From: Fragilaria crotonensis
Taxonomy: Eukaryota > Bacillariophyta > Fragilariophyceae > Fragilariales > Fragilariaceae
Direction: 5' to 3'
Length of the DNA stretch: 55,983 bases
Assembly: GCA_022925895.1 (NCBI GenBank)
Contig: JAKSYS010000403.1
Location: 1 to 55,983 of the forward strand
Of the stretch, positions 1 to 11,289 are shown one piece after another. A program made the position numbers and the translations under genes. Positions within the stretch are counted from its first letter, which is position 1. Every line of letters starts with the position of its first letter. The notes under the pieces were generated by a model. It ran no database searches. It had not been told where the DNA came from and worked only from the letters and a program-made list of their open reading frames with translations.

Positions 1-166
1 TGTGTGTGTAAATTGGCGCCGGGATTGCCTGGTATACTACCGCAGTGAGCACACAGAGCATGCATGTGTACCTCCATCCTCCATCAGATTCCATTGCAAC
101 AAACAAGCTCTCTCTGCCCGACGTTATCACTTTTTGTCTCCCCCGTGGTCCGTTTCTTTCGTCGAA

Positions 167-2923
167 ATGTGTCGAACAAGTGCGCAACAGCAGAATCAGC
201 AGAATCAGCAGGAGGATTCATTGCAGCAAGAAGGAAGTGCAGAACAGAGTCCATCACTGTGGAAAGTGTTCCTGTTCCTGAGTGTTCTCCTCGTCGATGC
301 AGCTACAACAGTCTTGCTTACGATCCCAATCTTCTGGTGGACCGAAGAGTATGAAACATCAGATCACTATACACTGCATGGAAATCTCCTTGACTTGACG
401 GCATTGGCTGCCCTTCGCATTACCGCAAGTCTCTATGCGATTTTACGAAACTACTGCTCCAACCAAGTTCCACTCGAATCTCCATTCGAACTCTACCACC
501 CCAATGGCGATCGCAAGACTCGCGAGGAGTTGGAGAATGAATCTCTTGAAGAACCGTGGGGGCCCTGGTTGCGACGAAGTCTCTGGAGATCGTCCTTGGG
601 GGCTGAACTTGTTGGTTTGCTCACTGGGTTGCTGTGCGTTGTCAAGTGTCTGGCTCGATTAAACGTTGAATTGGGACTCTTTGATCATGCCTATTCCTTC
701 CATCCACTCTTTTGGCTTGCACTCTTGTTCACTGCCATATTTTCCGTGGTGGAGAGTCTCAATCTAGAATCCATTTCGATTCTGGCAAACACCTGTGGTC
801 GATACAGAAGGACGAGACGAACGTCTGAGTCAGGTTGGATGCGCCGCATTAGTTCCAGCTTGAGCGTACCTCTCTTGTCGGCACAAGTGACACCTGCAGG
901 AGGAGGTGATGATGTTGAGATTGGTGCGGTGGAGGAAGAACCGGAAGGACAAGAAGAGCCGAGCCCCGATGCTGTGTTAGGGTCCAGTGACATCACCGGT
1001 GATGCAGCCTACAAGGCCACATGGAGCGACTTGCTGGCGCTGACCTATCCTGACCTCAATCTGATTGCACTAGCATTCATTTTCTTATTGCTCGCATCCG
1101 CAGCTCAGATTTACATACCAACGTTCACAGGAAAGATCTTGGATGCCTTGACCAAGGCATTCTCGGATGACTCCGACCACTCGAAGGTTCCGATCTTGCA
1201 GGTTCCAGGATTTGTATCGAACGTCATTCGATTGGTGTTGGCTTCGATAGCTTGCGGAGTATTTTCTGGCGTTAGAGGATCCATCTTTACAGTTGTGGGC
1301 GGTCGTGTCAATATACGCCTCCGCATCCGATTAATGGATTCGCTGTTGGCCCAAGACATTGGTTTCTTTGACGTGACCAAAACGGGCGATATCACCTCCC
1401 GCCTCAGTTCAGACACAACCTTGGTGGGATCAAATCTCTCTCAATGTGAACGTCTTTCTGCGATCGTTGGTACAAGTTATCGGGGTCCTTTTGTTCATGT
1501 TTGTTTTGAGTTGGCAACTCGCACTGCTCGCCTTCATCAGTGTACCCGTGATCACCGCACTGTCCAAGATTTATGGCGAATACGTGCGCAAGCTCACAAA
1601 ACTTATGCAAAAGAAACTTGCGGATGGAAATTCGACGGCCGAAGCGGCGATCAGTTCCATGGCGACCGTTCGCGCATTTGATGCTGGTGAATCGGAACTC
1701 GTGGAGTTTGAAAGTAGTTTGAAACAATACCTCTCCCTCAACAGCAGATCTGCGATTGCCTACTTCGGATATGCCACGTGTGTAACCTCCCTGCCCAACT
1801 TGGTGACGGCGATTGTCCTATTTTACGGTGGTCTGTTGGTACGGAACGGCGACATGACAAGCGGGCAGCTAGTGAGCTTCTTGTTGTACCTTCAATCTCT
1901 CAGCGATGCCTTTGGAAGCATGGGATACATCTTTTCGTCTCTCACCCAAGCTGTGGGGGCAGCTGATAAAGTATTTGAGTTGATGCATCGGAAACCAAAG
2001 TTGACGCCACCAACCGCTGTTGATGGGCCGGACATCACGACACCGCACAGGAGTTCCCTTATTGCGGTTTCTAGGACATATCTCCAAAAAATGACTGGTC
2101 TTCGTCCTACTGAATGCCGAGGTGCGATTGAGTTGGACGGTGTCTGTCTCTGCTATCCTGCTCGACCGCAGCGCCAAGTCTTGAACAACATGAACTTAAA
2201 AGTTCCGTCCGGAGCAGTGGTGGCTTTGGTGGGACCAAGTGGGTCGGGGAAAAGCTCTGTCATGTCATTAGTGCAGCATCTGTACGAGCCTACACAGGGG
2301 CGTGTGATGATTGATGGAATTTGTGTGCACGAGCTCAGTCCTCACTGGTTGAGTCGTCACGTCTCCGTTGTTTCGCAGGAACCGACTCTTTTTGCACGTT
2401 CTGTCAAGAAAAACATCATGTACGGACTAGAGGGTACTCCAGAGGAGCCCACATTTGAAGAAATTCAAGAGGCTGCCCGACTCGCCAACGCTCATGATTT
2501 CATTGAAAAGTTACCCTTTGGGTACGACACTGAATGTGGGAGCGAGGGGTGACACTTAGTGGCGGGCAGAAGCAGCGCATAGCCATTGCAAGAGCTCTGG
2601 TGCGCAAACCGAAAATCCTATTGCTCGACGAAGCAACGTCAGCGCTCGATGCTGAATCAGAGGCACTTGTACAGGAAGCAATTGACGTCATGCTTGCGAG
2701 GGGTCGCGGTCACGACGAAGCGAACGCCAAAATGACTGTGCTGGTTGTGGCCCATCGACTGTCGACTGTCCGCAATAGCGATGTGATTTTTGTTGTACAG
2801 GATGGACAAGTAGTCGAACAAGGCAGCCACCAGGAGCTAATTGAAAATGCTGACGGAGCATATTCCAATCTCGTTCTTCGACAGATGAATGCCCAGAGCA
2901 AGCTTGAAAATCCATCGGAGTAG
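167..2923 (+). CDS. ABC transporter, TAPL/ABCB9-like half transporter (frame broken twice)
   Basis: This is a half-size ABC exporter of the TAP family, probably moving peptides across an endomembrane (lysosome or vacuole, by analogy with ABCB9). The chosen ATG at 167 starts a region with four hydrophobic segments (about residues 25-230) that resembles the extra TMD0 of TAPL. An acidic linker, a six-helix ABC membrane domain and one nucleotide-binding domain follow. Visible motifs are Walker A (GPSGSGKSS), a Q-loop (VSQEP), the signature LSGGQ, Walker B ([12 protein letters not shown]) and the H-loop (AHRLS). The frame shifts at the CT tract 1435-1442, where two bases seem to be missing, and again at GGG 2538-2540, where one seems to be missing. 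Correcting both gives about 919 residues, a normal length. The ORF is open to the left window edge without another ATG, so an upstream start outside the window is possible. Either sequence error or a recent pseudogene explains the breaks. Confidence 0.85.
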
Positions 2924-3649
2924 ATGCTCATGACTCTTAGTAGACATTATAACTCTTGTTTTGCATTACCGCCGGTTTACTCGAAGTACTGTGAATGCGT
3001 TTTTGCAAATTCAGCATCATCAAGCACCACCGGAATGCCATAAATCCTCACGGCGTGCGTTGGCGTTCGACTATGATGTTAAAAAACTAGCGATAGAAAT
3101 CTATTTGATGTGCTGCAGCCTGACATTCTGACTGCGTGCGGTGGACTATGTTGATGCCCTCTTGATAAGAGAGAGGGCTTGGATAGACTTTACCGCCGAT
3201 TAAAAACTGACTGCGATTGATCTGGAAACAGAAATTGAGATCCGATGATTCGATCGGATCGAAGTGAGGCTACAATAGGATGAGTATTCTATTTAAAGAG
3301 GTTGTAAGTATGCATATGCATACCTAAATTGTTATCGGTCTCGACAAGACCTACGTGGATCGGTAGTTCGGCTTGCTAGCAGTGCCAGGTACAGTACGAG
3401 CATGACAGCAACCGTAGAAAATACTTGTAGGATGATATAATGGTACGAATGCAAGTACATGTACGAGTACCTGGTACTAGTACTAGTACCATATCAGGTA
3501 TCCAATCACAGCAGGACAGGCTGACGTCATCCACTTGCAGGGGATGCGTATAGAAAAAGTGGCGGGAAACATGAACACAAATTTCCTCATATATTCCAAT
3601 ATCCGTACGAGCCTTTTTTTTTCAAAGCCATTCTTCACTTGTTGAGACG
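2924..3649. other. Intergenic, GTAC palindrome cluster
   Basis: I see no gene here. The right half is crowded with GTAC tetranucleotides, including the perfect 18-bp palindrome GGTACTAGTACTAGTACC at 3473-3490. It lies about 160 bp upstream of the ATG of the coiled-coil gene and may be part of its promoter region. Confidence 0.5.
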
Positions 3650-5970
3650 ATGAAGGTCCATTACTCGCTCCTTGTCGTCGCATCGTTTTCTCAGACTGCG
3701 GCGGCATTCTTTGCTGCTCCATCATCATCAGCAGCATGTCGCACCATGCCTTCCTACTTGTTTGGCTATCTTGATGACATTAATGAGGCTGGTCCAGTTG
3801 AGGCAGTGGATCCTGCCGAACGCTTCGATGAATTAATGGCAAACATGGAGTTGGCTTTTTCACGAGCACAAAAGCGAATGGGGACCATGAAGATCAAGGA
3901 GAAGGAGAGTCATGAAGCCATACAGGCGGTGGAAGAGAGAATGAAGTAAGTGCACTTTTTCCACAAATGTGTGACGACTTGCCGTGGTCATCGACCGTTT
4001 CTCAACATCAACACAAATGTGACTAACACTGCAACAACGACTCCCGCGACAAGGCAACGAGAGGCGGAGCTAACTCATCAGCTCGAGTCCGAAGTACAGA
4101 ACGTTAGAATTGCAGCCGATCGAGAACGTCAGGAAGTGATGGAACGATACCGAGCACGTGAAGAACGCCTTTCGTTTGAGACGGAAAATCTAACGCGGCT
4201 ACTAGAAACAGAAAAGCAGAAAATGGAAGCCAACAATCAGTTAATCCGACAGACTGAAGCGACGCGGGTTGCGCTTGATGCTGAAATTACACAGCTCAAA
4301 CAACGATTCAATGCGGAAAGTGAAAAAATGAGTGCGCAGTACGTTGCTGAACAAGAGGCTCGAAAGGTGGAGGTAGCTGAGGCCCAACGACAAATCGACG
4401 AGGTGCAAGCGAGTGCGCGAGTCCTCAGCGATCAAGCTGAAAAGCGAATCACTGACCTGCAAGAGCAACTTTCAATTAAGGAGAAGCAGAAAGAAGAGGC
4501 CATTCTTTCAATCCAAAAGGAGATGAGGTAAGTCCAGTCCCTTGCCAAAATGTTGTTTTGCGAAATGTTCAAATATTTTTACTCGTTCGCTCAACAATCA
4601 AATCGCAGTGCTCGAGAGCAAGCTCTTAATTTGGAATTGGAAACCATCAAGGAAGAATATCGTCAACGAGAGCAAGCTCTACTTTCTGAAACTGAGGAAC
4701 TTAATCGTAGACTTGAGTCCGAAAGAGAAAGAATTCGAGTCAATCAAGAAATGACTGCCAATCTTGTTACCAAACGTGTTGCACTTGATACGGAGCTTGG
4801 AGAATTGCGACGTCGTTACAATCAAGAAAGTGCACAATGGGATGCAAAGTATGCTCTGGAACAAGAAACTCGTCGATTGGAAGTGGTGAAAGCGCAGGAG
4901 GAGATTCAACAGTTGCAGATGAAAGCTGAATCGGCGTTGTCACACTTGGAGGAAAGTACCGCCAGCCTATCAGAGCAATTGGCTGCCAAGGAAAGGCAGA
5001 AGCAAGCTGCAATTCTTGAGATCAAGGATCAATTACAGTAAGTGCTTTTTTTCTCGTGAGTACATGCCGACAACCTTTCGCCACGCACTAAACTGAAACT
5101 CGCTTCTAGAGCGAAAGAACAAGGTTTTAAAGAGATTGCATTTGAATTGGGCAATCAGGTCACCAACACTAAAATTGAAGCCAATCGAAGAGAAATCGCG
5201 CTTGCCGACGAGGCCAAAGCTCGGGAGGTCCAACTCCAGGCAGAGATGGAAGGTCTACGGGAAATGGTTGAAACAGAGCGGAAATCACTCAAGATCAATC
5301 AGGAACTCACAAATCGAATATTGAAACAACGCGTTGAAATAGATGCTGAGCTTGGTGACCTGAAGCGACGGTTCGATCAAGATAGCAAGAAGTGGGACTC
5401 CAAGTACGCGAAGCAGCAAGAAAAGCGCCGCCTGGATGTCATGCGATCTCAGAGGCAACTGCAGCAATTACACGACACAGCTGAGCAGGCACTTCGAGAG
5501 GCGTGGGAACGACAGGAAAATCTAGCATCACAACTTGCTGCCAAGGAAAAAGAGAAGTATGAGGCTTTAATTGCCATCAGGGATGACATGAAGTAAGTGC
5601 GGTGATGTTTGTATTCTTGGACAACCGTATGTCCTTGGCGTCGTTTGAGGTCATGATTTGAACCCTGCATGTATGATCTTGTTCTGTTCGCTATCGCATG
5701 CAATCATGTTGATGAATGACATGGCAATTTTATTTGGACTGCAGGAATCTAACTCGTATGCCTTTATCGTGTGGCAGGGCCAAAGAGATGGAGTTCAAGG
5801 ATGCTATCGGCGACATGGGTAGGCAGTTGACAAAGGCTAAGATCGACGCCAACCTTCGGGAGATGAACCTCTTGGCTGCAGCCCAGGAGCGTGAGGAGCA
5901 GCTGCGGAAAGAGCTGGATGATCTTCGTGCATTGCTGCAAAGTGAGAAGGGTTCGCAAGCTACGAAATGA
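3650..5970 (+). CDS. Plastid-type presequence protein with triplicated coiled-coil exons
   Basis: The protein is predicted to have 624 residues. I place five exons at 3650-3945, 4054-4527, 4609-5037, 5110-5592 and 5778-5970; the four introns are 108, 81, 72 and 185 bp, all with GTAAGT donors and all in phase 2. The N-terminus is a signal peptide ending at AAA/FFAAP, which resembles a diatom plastid-targeting motif. The rest is highly charged coiled coil. Exons 2, 3 and 4 (158, 143 and 161 codons) encode recognisably related modules. Each contains a Leu-glutamate-rich helix, then an RVALDxELxxLxxR-like stretch, an acidic QEARR-type stretch and a KExQKxxAI ending. No catalytic domain is visible. 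A structural or scaffolding role in the plastid is inference. Function not recognised. Confidence 0.8.
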
Positions 5971-6323
5971 TACCCAACACTAGTCGGGCTGTTTGACAAT
6001 GAGATACAAGGTTGGGGCTGGCCAGCAAACGATCGGAGTTCAACTAGGTGGAGGTTTATGACCCCCGTTTGTATGAAAAAGCCTGCGCGATGAAAAATAT
6101 ACACGGGAGCAGTGTACTCCGAGTACCTAGTACTGAAAAAAGGAAAGATGGATAGTAGTTGCAGCTTATACTGATACATTCGCATCTGCCACTGCGTATT
6201 TGAGAGAAATTCATGTAATTTTTCATGTAGCAAGGAAGCGCTGTGAGTGTTGCGTCATAGAATTGACCAGAGGAAACCTCCGCCCTGGGCAGCAGCTGGC
6301 GATTCCCAACTCGCCGTTCGTAC
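5971..6323. other. Intergenic between convergent genes
   Basis: This is the 3' region shared by two convergent genes. It holds a GTACTC-C-GAGTAC inverted repeat near 6116-6128. I see no gene. Confidence 0.4.
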
Positions 6324-6839
6324 TTAATCGACATTGTACATGAAGAGTGCCTCCATCTCATCACCTTCGAACCACTCGGGCATGGGTCTCTTGGCACCTT
6401 TCTTGAAGTGTTTTCCTACGGGAGGTAGGGGAGGAAATGTTTGCAATTCCCTGTTAGTGCCCGGATGTATGACTAGATCAGAAAATCAGGCGGGCAACAA
6501 CATTATTTTGGCATAACATTCAACACGATTCCACAGAAACTTACCCTCGTCTTTCTTGTCAGGAGACTCAGACATGATCCCCCAAGCTTTTGGCTTCTTA
6601 AGTGCCTTTATTTCCTCCGCCTCCGCCATTTTGGCATCGACAATTTTATCAGCCTTGCGTCTGTTGGAGATCAACTTCCGATCCCTGCGAGTGGCGGCAT
6701 TCAACGAGTTGTAACCAAGAGGACTTTGAAAGGGGTCTAGGCCGTGTCCCATGCGTGTTTCAATACCCGAGACGGCGGTGGGGAGGAGGGAACCAAGCAG
6801 CAACAAGGCGGCAAGGATAAATGTTCTTGTTATAGTCAT
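6324..6839 (-). CDS. Small secretory-pathway protein, unknown function
   Basis: The gene has two exons, 6839-6545 and 6415-6324, separated by a 129-bp intron with a GTAAGT donor and a TAG acceptor. The join encodes 128 residues. Without splicing the frame would run on to a different 117-residue end, but the spliced version gives a hydrophilic C-terminus with the motif RPMPEWFEGDEME, which looks better. The first 25 residues form a clear signal peptide (TFILAALLLLGSLLPTAVSG). The mature part is basic in the middle (Arg/Lys-rich, about residues 50-85) and acidic at the end. I do not recognise the family. Confidence 0.65.
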
Positions 6840-7557
6840 TTGTCACGTTTGAGAAGAACAAATTGCTTTTTTTGTGTGTCGAATGAAATAGGTTCGGAGT
6901 ATGTCGAGTAGTCGTAGTACAATTGTACCAGGTATTAGTACTTGTACTAGAGGTTGACTACAGTTCTTGTCTTGCTAACATGATGGTACTACTGGTGCAG
7001 TACTACCGATAGCTGCTGTACGAGGACGTATAGGAGTATTGGTACTGTGCTCTCGCTGATGAGAAGCGGAATGAGAATATGGCGGCCGTCTCGCTTCATC
7101 GCGGCCGTAGTGATTTTGTTGTGCCGCAGCGAAACAGATTGGCGTGACGTGGCTGCTGCACTTCTATGACACCACTCGACTACTTGTACTTGTACTATAC
7201 TCCAATACGGAGTAAACCAGTTTCTCATAGCATATCGTCCAAACCTCACTCCAAGGGAAACCGTTATTCATCGGTCTTGCGTGCCTTGTCAAGGAATCCC
7301 TCTGAACTGTGTTGCGGAGTGTGTAGCAGTCTACTACCTAGAGTGTACTGGCAATGTCGAAATCACGCCTGACGGTGGGACATGTTGATGGTTGATGTTG
7401 ATGCATCGATGGATTCACGGTTCTCATTGCGACACTTCGACACAGACAACAGGTTACCATCGTCACATGTGCTATTGAATCGACACAATCGACGATCGAC
7501 CACAGCAGTCGCCTTCATCTTTCTTCTTCCACCCACAGTTATATTCATATCATCAAG
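6840..7557. other. Intergenic between divergent genes, GTAC-rich
   Basis: This is the divergent upstream region for the small secretory protein and the PDZ-ferredoxin gene. The part 6900-7050 has many GTAC-containing motifs (for example AGTACTTGTACT and GGTACTACT). I see no coding potential. Confidence 0.4.
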
Positions 7558-8454
7558 ATGATACAAGTATCAGCATGCAAGACCTTTCTGAAACTTTTGA
7601 TGATTGCTGCTCTCTTTTTGAGTGACTGCGGCTGTCAATCATTTGTCGTTCCGAACTGCAGGCATTGGCAGCAATCCACAGCAACAACCACAACAAATTG
7701 GAGAGGTCCTCTTACATTTTTACGTCTCAGCGATGAGCCGTCCGCCCAAGAAGAATCGCAAGGGATCGATGTATCAGAAGATGAACGCCTTTACCGAATT
7801 CGACTGCCACGATTCCCAGGCATTGAATGGGGAACCGACCTTAGTTTCTCATTTGTCTATGTACGTGATCTGGACCCCACTGGTCCAGCCAGTTTGTCGG
7901 GATTGGTCCAAAAAGGAGACCAGTTGTGTGAACTCAAAGAGGATGGAGAGAAACCGATTAACTGTTTGGGGGCACCTTTTGACTTTGTCATGGATGCCTT
8001 TGCATCTCTCAAAAGGGATGCAAAGGACGTGGAGTTGGTCTTCTTTCGTGGATCCAAGGCTGACCTCAAGGCATTGTGTACCGGGTCGTCAAAAACTGCC
8101 GAACCTGATATGATTACCATCACTGTGATTCAAAACAAAGGTGCTCCCGATGAACAAGTCCGCACACTTGTTGCTCCAACTGGATCCAATGTGCGACAAG
8201 TTTGTGTCGACAACGGTATCAATGTTTATCAAAGTGTCACACGATGGACCAATTGTAAGGGGAAACAACTTTGTGGTACTTGTATTGTCAATATCGCTGA
8301 GGGATCGCTCTTCACCAATCGCAAGAGTATGGATGAAGGCTCCACGCTACGCGAAAATCCTGACAGCTACCGTCTGTCGTGTGTTACTTTCGCCTACGGG
8401 GATGTGACCCTCGAAACATTTCCACCAATTACTGCTTCACAATGGACTCGATAA
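7558..8454 (+). CDS. PDZ plus plant-type 2Fe-2S ferredoxin fusion, plastid-targeted
   Basis: This is a single-exon gene of 298 residues. It starts at the first ATG, which is directly followed by a hydrophobic signal (residues about 9-25) ending CQSFVVP, a plastid-type motif with Phe after the cleavage site. Residues about 75-165 look like a PDZ domain (GxPASLSGLVQKGDQL, resembling the carboxylate-binding and core strands). Residues about 185-298 are a plant-type ferredoxin domain with cysteines C233, C239, C242 and C275, i.e. C-x5-C-x2-C-x32-C, which can ligate a [2Fe-2S] cluster. This suggests an electron-transfer or cluster-bearing protein docked to a partner in the plastid; the partner is unknown. 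An AATAAA at 8465-8470 may be the polyadenylation signal. Confidence 0.85.
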   Translation: MIQVSACKTFLKLLMIAALFLSDCGCQSFVVPNCRHWQQSTATTTTNWRGPLTFLRLSDEPSAQEESQGIDVSEDERLYRIRLPRFPGIEWGTDLSFSFVYVRDLDPTGPASLSGLVQKGDQLCELKEDGEKPINCLGAPFDFVMDAFASLKRDAKDVELVFFRGSKADLKALCTGSSKTAEPDMITITVIQNKGAPDEQVRTLVAPTGSNVRQVCVDNGINVYQSVTRWTNCKGKQLCGTCIVNIAEGSLFTNRKSMDEGSTLRENPDSYRLSCVTFAYGDVTLETFPPITASQWTR

Positions 8455-8568
8455 ATTAATATAGAATAAAGAACGACGGCCTTGTCGATGACGTTATCAA
8501 GAACTCAAGTATGTGTATGGAGGAAACGATAAATCTTGATTAGATAAGCGCCACCTGGGAGGACAATT

Positions 8569-11289
8569 TCATTGCACACTGAACGTTCTCCACTTGCTAA
8601 TCATCAAGTTGTACTTGCGATAAGGTTGCAAAATTGTAGCATTCGAGCAATCTGTGGACAACAGGCCACAGTGAGGCTGTAAAGCCATGAAATGAGAAAC
8701 ATAACTCAGTGAACTCCACGACATGATTCTGCAATTCGAATCCACCAAAACCTTGAGCTCCGCGAAGAGGTCAAGAGTGCCATTCCTCGCATGCTCCATA
8801 GAACCCGTTCCTGATAAGCTTCTGCCATTCGGATCGTGAAAGAACGACATTGTGTCAGTGGCATTCGTCGACAGCGACCTGTCGATATGAAATATTTCCA
8901 CGGTAGCAAACTTGAGGAGCGGCTCAATTTGATTCAGCGCTGATTTAGGTGCATCGTTATCAGCAGCAATATAACCCTGTGTGTATCCATGCGTATCTCT
9001 AAGCAATTGGAAACATTCAGCAAACGGCGCAGGACCAGTACGATTCTGTCGCATCAATCGGAGCGCCTTATCATCCCAGGTAGGACCCGAGCCAGTGCGA
9101 AGATGTGCAGCGACATAGGGCTGCGAGGAAACGACACCGGCATTCTGAAGCAATTTAGCAGCGCGAGCTTCGACTTGGTCAGTGAATTGGAACAACACCC
9201 GGCTCCCCCCAGTGATAATGTGTATGCTCATCAATGCCGCGTCTACGGCGGCGATTGTCCTTCGCCACCTGATCACAGATCGAGGTCTTCAATATCTGCT
9301 CCATATCAAGGACTTTCTTACCATGGGCCTTCGCAATTATTATACCTGTCATGTTATCCGGGATGACAAGGTAATTCTCCCCTTTACCTTGGCGGACAAA
9401 AATATCCAATTCGTCGGTTTCGTTTCGATAGCTTGCGTTCCATTCTATCATGTTGGGGGCAAGATAGTCTTGGAGTGGTAAAGGGAATGGCGAGTCAATT
9501 AGGAAGACACGTTGGGAACAAACTGCAGCATAGAATGATTTTATCATTGCTTTGATCCTCCCACCAAGTCCGGCACATCCACCATAGCAGCGGTAAACGA
9601 GGAATGGCACTCCATCCTTGACCTTTCCACCTTCGACGGACTCACGGTGGAATTGTACGTAGCGAAGCAAGTAGTCGGGGATGCCGGTTGTATTTTGGGT
9701 CGATGCAGCTGAAGCATTCTGCACATGCAGTTCATTGGCATTTCGGTTCGATACTCGCGATGCAGCAATATCTGACTTGTTCGTCAATGCTTCAAGAACA
9801 CCGCTCTTTGGCGATGATATCGCACGTACATTTGGGTTCAAGCTTTTCTTAATTGCTTCCCATTGCTTGTCCGAAATCTCACCAAGGACCCTATCGATGC
9901 ACGCGTAGCCACATCCCGAATCTTTGAGATAACATGATTTTTTCGACAGCTCTTGATGGTTGGGCAATGTCTCTGGACAAGGAAACACTGTTTCATTCAT
10001 ACACTCGTCATGAGCTTTTGCAGAAAGTTGACGCAAGGTCTCGACTTCGCGTTGAACGTTTGCTCGCCCAAAGTGATCTATCGTGTTGTCCAGTGTTTGA
10101 TTCACAACCTGGAACAGAATATAATCCCAATTATCTTTTTTCCAGTCCTTACTTTGCAGGTACTCATCCACTGCCGGAAAATGTATTTTCTTTGCCAACT
10201 TGACGCACCCTTCCTTACCACCACCGGCATCGTACCCTCCAGATATTTTGCTAGACAGCAGTACTACATCCGCCACTGGAACTTGCATAATCATAGCCAA
10301 GACTACCAACGACTCGTCCATACGGTCTGCTACGCCGATAAAGTTGTATCTCGCCATAATGTCATGAATCAACTCTCGCATATTCGTGCTAATTGCTTCC
10401 AGCTTGAGATACCGAATCATGTAGTTCTTCTTCATGGCGTCCTTGTAGGATAGAAACGACAGGATGGCCTCGGCAGATGCGTCCATCTTTTGTCGACTGA
10501 CTTGTTCAAAAAAGTAGTGACTAATGGTGCGTTCATTCGGTTCTCGAATGATGGACCACAAAAGGATGTTGATTCATTCCTCTTGCCGTACTCTCTCAAT
10601 TTGTGTGAGGCTGGTGAATGAAAGTAGCGTCCAGCACATTTGCCACCCAACAGGCGACGACCTAGCTTGTCGGCCACACGCATCGCGACACCTGATGCCG
10701 TGGACGATGCACACTTGGGAAGTTTTACATACAAGAGTCCATCATTCCTACCACCACCACGTCGTCTGTGGCACCAGGAATGGGGTGTCGAGCTCCCCCA
10801 CACATGAAACGTTGAAGTTAGACTATCAATCAAAGCTTGGAGTTCCTGTTTGGTGTAAAAGTGGTGATCCAAGAGAGCCTCGGATGCTAATTGCTTCTTT
10901 CTTCGAGCAATTGCGACAGCACCCTTTGCATCAAAAGGTTTAATAATGCTGTTGAAACTTGCCAACGTTTCTTGACTGTCCTGCTGCACGTCAAATGTGG
11001 AATTCGAAGGATCATTGCTACCAGTAGCGATCAATATATCTATGTCCCCAACTTGAAGCGACGGTTCCTCGGACTGTGCCGATTCCAAATCCATTCGAGA
11101 CGAATTTTGCACCTCCAACGCAGTCGTGTTACTCGTATTGGTTGGCCATGGGCCGCCGTCACCGAGATCCATGTGGTTGGCATTGTCAAAGGCGTCCATC
11201 GCGCCATTCAAAGTCAGCGGCATCCAAATGTTGGCTGCAGCAAACAGAAAGCTCACGACGATGACGAACTTGAATATTGAGTTGGACAT
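8569..11289 (-). CDS. Golgi-type fusion: sulfotransferase plus fucosyltransferase-like domain (frame broken twice)
   Basis: This is a type II membrane protein of about 906 residues once two indels are allowed for. The ATG at 11289 is followed by a signal anchor (residues about 5-27) and a long Asn/Ser-rich stem. Then comes a sulfotransferase domain with a PAPS 5'-phosphosulfate loop (LPKCASSTASG, near residue 190) and a 3'-phosphate site (IIREPNERTISHYFF). A Cys-rich middle is followed by a fucosyltransferase-like domain with GLGGRIKAM, the basic-motif strand VAAHLRTG and a late FAELKVLVDS segment. The frame breaks at A-run 10560-10563 (one base short) and at C-run 9205-9210 (one base too many); repair joins the motifs smoothly. 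The likely role is to build sulfated, fucosylated glycans in the Golgi. Acceptor unknown. Confidence 0.75.

Noticed and set aside
1435-2540. Programmed frameshifting in the ABC transporter
   Set aside because: There are two shifts at a CT tract and a G run without a slippery heptamer, and the same kind of indel occurs in unrelated genes nearby.
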